A program made the position numbers and the translations under genes. From NCBI GenBank assembly GCA_029721435.1, contig CM056576.1, positions 117,851,166-117,915,165 on the forward strand: DNA of 64,000 bases. Reading direction: 5' to 3'. Source of the DNA: Gymnothorax reevesii. Its lineage: Eukaryota; Chordata; Actinopteri; Anguilliformes; Muraenidae. Shown here in pieces: positions 59,302-64,000 of the stretch (position 1 is the stretch's first letter; each line of letters opens with the position of its first letter). The notes under the pieces were generated by a model, which ran no database searches, had not been told where the DNA came from, and was given only the letters and a program-made list of their open reading frames with translations.

Positions 59302-59857
59302 CTACGTACTGCGCTTGGAAAAAAAACTCCTCACAAAACGAGAGGTAGAGCATTTAATTGATCTATAATGTTTGCCCAATGGAAGGGGGACAAAAAGACA
59401 TGCAGCAGGGTAACTGGGGTCATTTATAATACTTGTGGCCCGAGACAGGAGCCTGGAGCTGTACAGGTCCTCCAAAAAGGTCAACACCAATTATCTTGCG
59501 TGCACGGCATATAACTCTGTTTAGGGATTTTTGCTCCTGGACTGTAAGATTAGCAAACCAAACAGTAAAAGGGCTGATAAGAATACTCTCAGTAATACAC
59601 CGATAGAAATTGATCAAAATCTGACTGTTTTGCGTAAAATCTTTACGTTTCCTTGAGTAAAAGAGCCGCAGATGAGAATTCTTAACAAGAATTTTAGTGT
59701 CAGCGCGCCAGCTAAGATCATTAGAAATGGTGACTCCAAGGAATTTAAAACTACTCACCATCTCTACTTCAACTTCATTTATTTTGATGGGAGAGTGAGA
59801 CGCCTTACCACGGTGAAAGTCAACTACTAGCTCCTTAGTTTTTGAAGCATTTAGAAT
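59302..59857 (-). pseudogene. LINE reverse transcriptase, C-terminal fragment
   Basis: Starting near 59857 the minus strand reads LNASKTKELVVDFHRGK, then VSSFKFLGVTISNDLSWRAD, then KRKDFTQNSQILINFYRC and ITESILISPFTVWFANLT. This is the thumb and connection region after the catalytic palm in non-LTR reverse transcriptases of the jockey superfamily (CR1/L2/Rex types). A frameshift near 59430-59490 moves the reading to LYSSRLLSRATSIINDPSYP and PLPLGKHYRSIKCSTSRFVR, the family's C-terminus. The catalytic YxDD block and the endonuclease lie further 5' and are absent, so this is a typical dead 5'-truncated copy. Confidence 0.85.
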
Positions 59858-59904
59858 AAGGTTGAAGCATGTAGAATACGGTTGGAAGCATTTAGAATAC
59901 GGTG
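59844..59904. repeat. 20-bp triplication at the LINE 5' junction
   Basis: Three consecutive copies of GAAGCAT(T/G)TAGAATA(A/C)GG start at 59844, 59864 and 59885. The first is part of the reverse transcriptase coding sequence. The others extend it at the truncation point, as could happen by strand slippage during insertion. Confidence 0.85.
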
Positions 59905-59905
59905 T

Positions 59906-62900
59906 TAAAGTTACAAGGTTGTCCTGTGAGTGAGGAAATCAAGGGAAGCATTTTGTAACGATCGCACGCAATAATGGCAGAAAAACCAAATGAAATGTTG
60001 ACATTAACTGATCACATGTAAATTATGTTTGTCCCTGCATGCAATTTGTCCCATTGTTACAACATCTCATAATTTTACCTGGTACTCATCTTGTAACTTC
60101 CGGTGCACCGTAGACTGGCATGCTGCCCAAAACGGTTGTGCTTTGATAAAGAAAAACCTATTAGCCAGAGGACATCTCAGACTGAAACCCCTAAGGGAAG
60201 TTGGGTGATTTAAGACAAAAACAAATACAGCAGTTTCTGATTATTTGTGTTTTGCAGTCTTGGTGCCACTATATTTTGGCACCACAATGAATATTACAAA
60301 TTAATGAACACCTCTAAAACATTATATCAATATAAATATAAAAGATGCAAACAAAAGTATTTATATTACAAGATTAAACCGTACATTCTTGCAGTCTTTT
60401 CCATATATAAAGACACCAGCTGCAGTCGCTCTGCCACGACTTTATGACTTTCCTTGTCAAAGGTCATTTTAATCTGAACAACCTCAACAAAACACACAGA
60501 TCTGGTTGGAAGTCAGGTCTGTGTTTTTCTTTTAAAATTAACCTTGTTAAAGTTGCAAGAATTTCTTTTTTAGCTTTTCACTTCATGTTGCTGATACTCC
60601 ATATAGTTGACAAAGACAGGCATGCATGTAAATGCACGCATGCCAACCTCCCAGCTGCCTGAGGATTCAATCATTCTGTGCAAAGAATCTTGGGTGGCTG
60701 GGTCATTCAAGGCCTGAAGAGGAAAGGTAATCACATACGCAAGTATGTTATCCCATTTAAAGAATCTGTGCAAAGTGCCAAAAACAGCACCATGAATCAC
60801 AGGCTGTCAGCACCGAAGGGGGACACAGTTGTACTGCATACCATTCATCTAAAAACAGCTGAGTGTAGGTGATCCATTCTAACCCAATTGTCTCACTTTG
60901 GGGGGGGGATTTTAGAACAACAACCCTCTTGAAAGGAATAATTTAGGTCAGTCAGTAATTTTCCTCTTAGTTCTAGGATCACACTACTTAGTAGTAAGCA
61001 GGCTGTGCACGTGTGACTATGAGCACACATTAGGCCTGTCTGCAGGTTACTTCTTGAGGACGAGATGCTAACAAAGCCGGATTATGTAGAACAGCATGTT
61101 AACAGGGGCCAAAGCCACACTTTCTGCGAACCTACACAGTACCCCCAGCATACTACTCCAGGAGGCTTAACCCTTCTTTGAGACTCATCACTTCATGAAT
61201 CAGTCCACAGTCACATTCATTCTAATTAATAGTTCAGAATTCCAGAGAGCATTCAGTGGACCAAACGGAGAAGTTACTGGCCATGGACCATCCAAATTCT
61301 TCCAACTGCACAATTGCCTCTGGCTTTCAAGTAACGGAGTGGCCAGTTAAACTTCTGAATGTTTACTACTGTCAAAATATCCACAGTATAAAAAAGAAAA
61401 TTTGTTTGAATGGGAAAATACATGATTTTTAGATTGTATATTTCAATTATTAAATTCCAGTAAATTATTCTTCCTGTGATCGCTGTAAGGAATTCATCGA
61501 TCAAATAAAAACAATACAATTTGATTGGCCAAGGGCATGGCTATTTCTGACCTTCGTCGTCAGGAGCCTAAAAAAAACACTGTTCTTCTGTATGGTTAGT
61601 CTACATCATTTACTTACAGTATGAAGACTAAATGAATTGAAAATGCAAGACTATTCTCTATATTATGAGCATATGAATGGTTGTCCTGTTCTGGCTTCCG
61701 TAGATAATTTGTGTTGTTATGTTGAATATTCCCTTTTAAATTACAAGGGGACCTGTATTAAAATGATTACACTCGAACAGAGACGTGCCATCGGAAGTAT
61801 GTTTAGTAAGTATGTTTAGGTGGGCACCATCCTCACCTTTTAATGCATTATTTCGCTCAACCTATTCCCATTCACTTTGCTTGATTGGCAATCAAACAAT
61901 TGATTTGCTCAAAAACTATGAGTAATTAGTAGGATGTATGAGTAATGTATGTTTAGCAACTTGCAAGTATTATAACATTTATGAGATGCCCATGAAACAG
62001 TATAAATTCATGTTTGCAAGGCTACCCAATTAAAAATCAGTATATATTGCACTCGATACCAATTCGAAAATAATATTACACTGTAATTATGTAAATTAAC
62101 TCAGGGAGTTTAAATTTAGTTCAAATTAGTTATTCAGATAATTGCTGCCAACACAAACTCATACTGCAGTATTGTCATATCTGTCGTTATCACATCTTCC
62201 TCATTATTTACAACGTTTTAGTATTTATTATTCAGTAAAGTAATTGTGAGATTCTGAATCAGGAGAAGGTTGAATGCAATCCAGCAATAAAAAGTGAAGT
62301 AGCTGCCAACTCAGATGGCAGGCATTTGCAGTTTAAAAAGTTACCAGGCTTTCTCGAGAGACAAGAGGCTGTGGATCTTAACTGCCCACTGCACCCAAAC
62401 ACCTAATTGGAAAGGCCCTATTCTCTGCCATTTTAACTTTCATGGACACCACGTGTGGTGTATTATCACTTAACTATTTTTTAGTTAAATCAGCCATTAA
62501 TTGGGATGTTAGTTTTTCTATGAAATACTTTTTCCCCCCCAAAGTGGTTAACATCATCCATTAGATTGGGTTTACTATACAGTGCCATGTTATTGCTGGA
62601 TTTCGGAATTAGCTGGATTCAGCTATCTCTGGGCATTATGTGGTATATCGATACATAAAATAATGGTGCCAATTCAATTATCAATTCAATTTTGCACCGT
62701 TTACGCATTTACAAATTTAACAAGATCTGTCCACCCCTTGTAAGAAGTCCTGCATTCTCTGCACTGTGGCAGCTGTTGACATCCTAATGCCAACCTTACC
62801 AATTTTACCAATGGACCTAAAACCACCGACAACTGTCAAATTAAATTGAGCAAAAAAATCACTCAGGTCAACTGAAGACTCGCACCAACAAAAATACAAA

Positions 62901-64000
62901 GTGTACCACTCCACTTTGAAGAAAACCAATTTACAATGACCAATTTGTCTGATCTACACACTGCCAACAGACCACCGTTTGAAAACAGCCTTCATTTTGT
63001 CATTGTAAAACAGGTTGGTCACATTTGCTCACGCCTGATTGAGCACTCAGCTGAACAAAAGCCTTCAGCCCTACTCTTTATCCAAGATTAATCTGCATGT
63101 GACCCCTGCTTTAGGAGCACAATGGCAATTGATGCCACAGCTGCCATCTACATATGACTGCAGCAGAAAACGAACTTATTAGGCTTAAATTTGACCATTT
63201 CTGCGTTTCGCACCACTAAAAAACTTAACAGACATTTGATAGAGTTAGAGCAGCAGCCCTGTTAATTTGAAAAGAATGCATCCAATTGTATGGTCAAGGC
63301 CAAAAATAACTTCAGCAGTCAATCAGTCATTCAGAACGCACTGATCATGCTTCACCTGGGTCAAACAATGCACTATCCAATCACAGACAGCGCAGAAATA
63401 AAAGTCAGAGTGGACAGCTCTAAGATTCATTAATAATAGATTTAATCTGCTATTTGCTCATAAGTTAAGCCAAAACCAAATGATTTTTTTATTTTGTGCA
63501 TTCTTTTTTCACTAGATGAACCAGCTTTTCATCCATTTAAATAGCAAAGATGTGGGATTAGGGACTCCAGATGTACAAAGGAAGGCAAAAGCATGCACTT
63601 GATTATAGATTTTAAAAACTGAGCATATAGGGGGTGGTCAGCCTCAGGTCTTTTTATCAGTTTTAGTGGACATTTTCCAGTATTAGACTAACTTTGCCAT
63701 AATTTTGGACACGGTTCCCTTGCCACCTGAAATAGTTTTGCCATTTTTGCAACAGTCAGACACATCTGCAATTTGGGCTTCAGACACATCTGCATCTTTT
63801 TGGGCACCTTCGGAACGCCATTTAGTATCCACATCTTGCTTTGAAAATTAACCAAGCTGGATAAAAACCTTTTAAGCAGATACGTGCTGCTAATTACAAA
63901 CAAGTGAACAGATATCCCTTGCGTAGTTGCTTTTGTGACTGAGGTTTGGAGACTGTATTTGGTTGCTTTCTTAATTGTGGTTTAGGGTTTTCAAAGTAAA
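59906..64000. other. Sequence without recognised genes
   Basis: No gene, RNA gene or classifiable repeat is seen. There is a G run at 60901-60909 and a short direct repeat 'cagacacatctgca' near 63757-63794. The reading frames here, including those at 62717-62929 and 63688-63903, lack domain signatures. Confidence 0.4.

Larger units (their letters stand above)
58696..59857 (-). mobile_element. 5'-truncated LINE of the jockey/CR1/L2/Rex group
   Basis: The minus strand holds the C-terminal part of a reverse transcriptase (59302-59857) followed by a 3'UTR. It ends 'aatggctataaacttgaact' with a short (TGAACTGAAT)-type repeat tail at 58696-58724, a typical end for this LINE group in fish. The 3'UTR is interrupted by hairpin-ended repeat C (58842-59063). 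The 5' end stops at a 20-bp triplication (59844-59904). Confidence 0.8.

Overview
The window looks like a stretch of ray-finned (teleost) fish nuclear genome. It is AT-rich, almost empty of long reading frames, and full of repeat families typical of fish: Tc1/mariner elements, TTAA-flanked Kolobok elements, hAT-like palindromes, a V-SINE, a tRNA-derived SINE, a LINE fragment and a 136-bp CA microsatellite. The one confident host coding segment is an exon at 10153-10367 on the minus strand. It carries the start codon and first 66 codons of LPP, the zyxin-family LIM-domain adaptor. It has a good acceptor just upstream and a G|GTAAGT donor at its end. No other LPP coding exon is recognisable. I therefore read 1-10146 as part of the following intron, and 10368-64000 as 5'UTR intron and/or upstream sequence of LPP. 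The species cannot be named from the sequence alone. || Layout: 1-10 kb holds four remnants of Tc1-like elements (422-818, 2421-3235, 4720-5085, 7095-7649), a palindromic MITE (6238-6397) and the first of three hairpin-ended repeats (7976-8071). 10-15 kb has the LPP exon and plain intron-like DNA, ending in a V-SINE. 15.8-17.2 kb is a non-autonomous DNA transposon with ~60-bp terminal inverted repeats. 17-29 kb is mostly featureless, with a candidate conserved regulatory block, a hAT-like palindrome and the second hairpin-ended repeat. 29.5-33.6 kb has a Tc1-type MITE, a fold-back element, the CA repeat and two SINE insertions. || 34.9-42.2 kb is the most structured part. A Kolobok-type element flanked by TTAA carries a THAP-domain remnant. 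It was invaded by a second Kolobok-type element, also flanked by TTAA, which carries its own THAP remnant and a convergent exon resembling a domain of YqaJ/SWIM-type proteins. That one was in turn invaded by a Tc1-like element with a broken transposase. 42-56 kb has a 34-bp minisatellite, a MITE inserted in another non-autonomous element, a decayed tRNA-SINE and a TTAA MITE. 56.7-59.9 kb holds a nearly full-length but dead Tc1-like element, and a LINE 3' end interrupted by the third hairpin-ended repeat. || Apart from the LPP exon and perhaps undetected 5'UTR exons or enhancers, the genes here are dead or dying transposon genes and do not work together as a pathway. The least routine observation is the family of three hairpin-ended repeats whose arm sequences differ from copy to copy while complementarity is kept.
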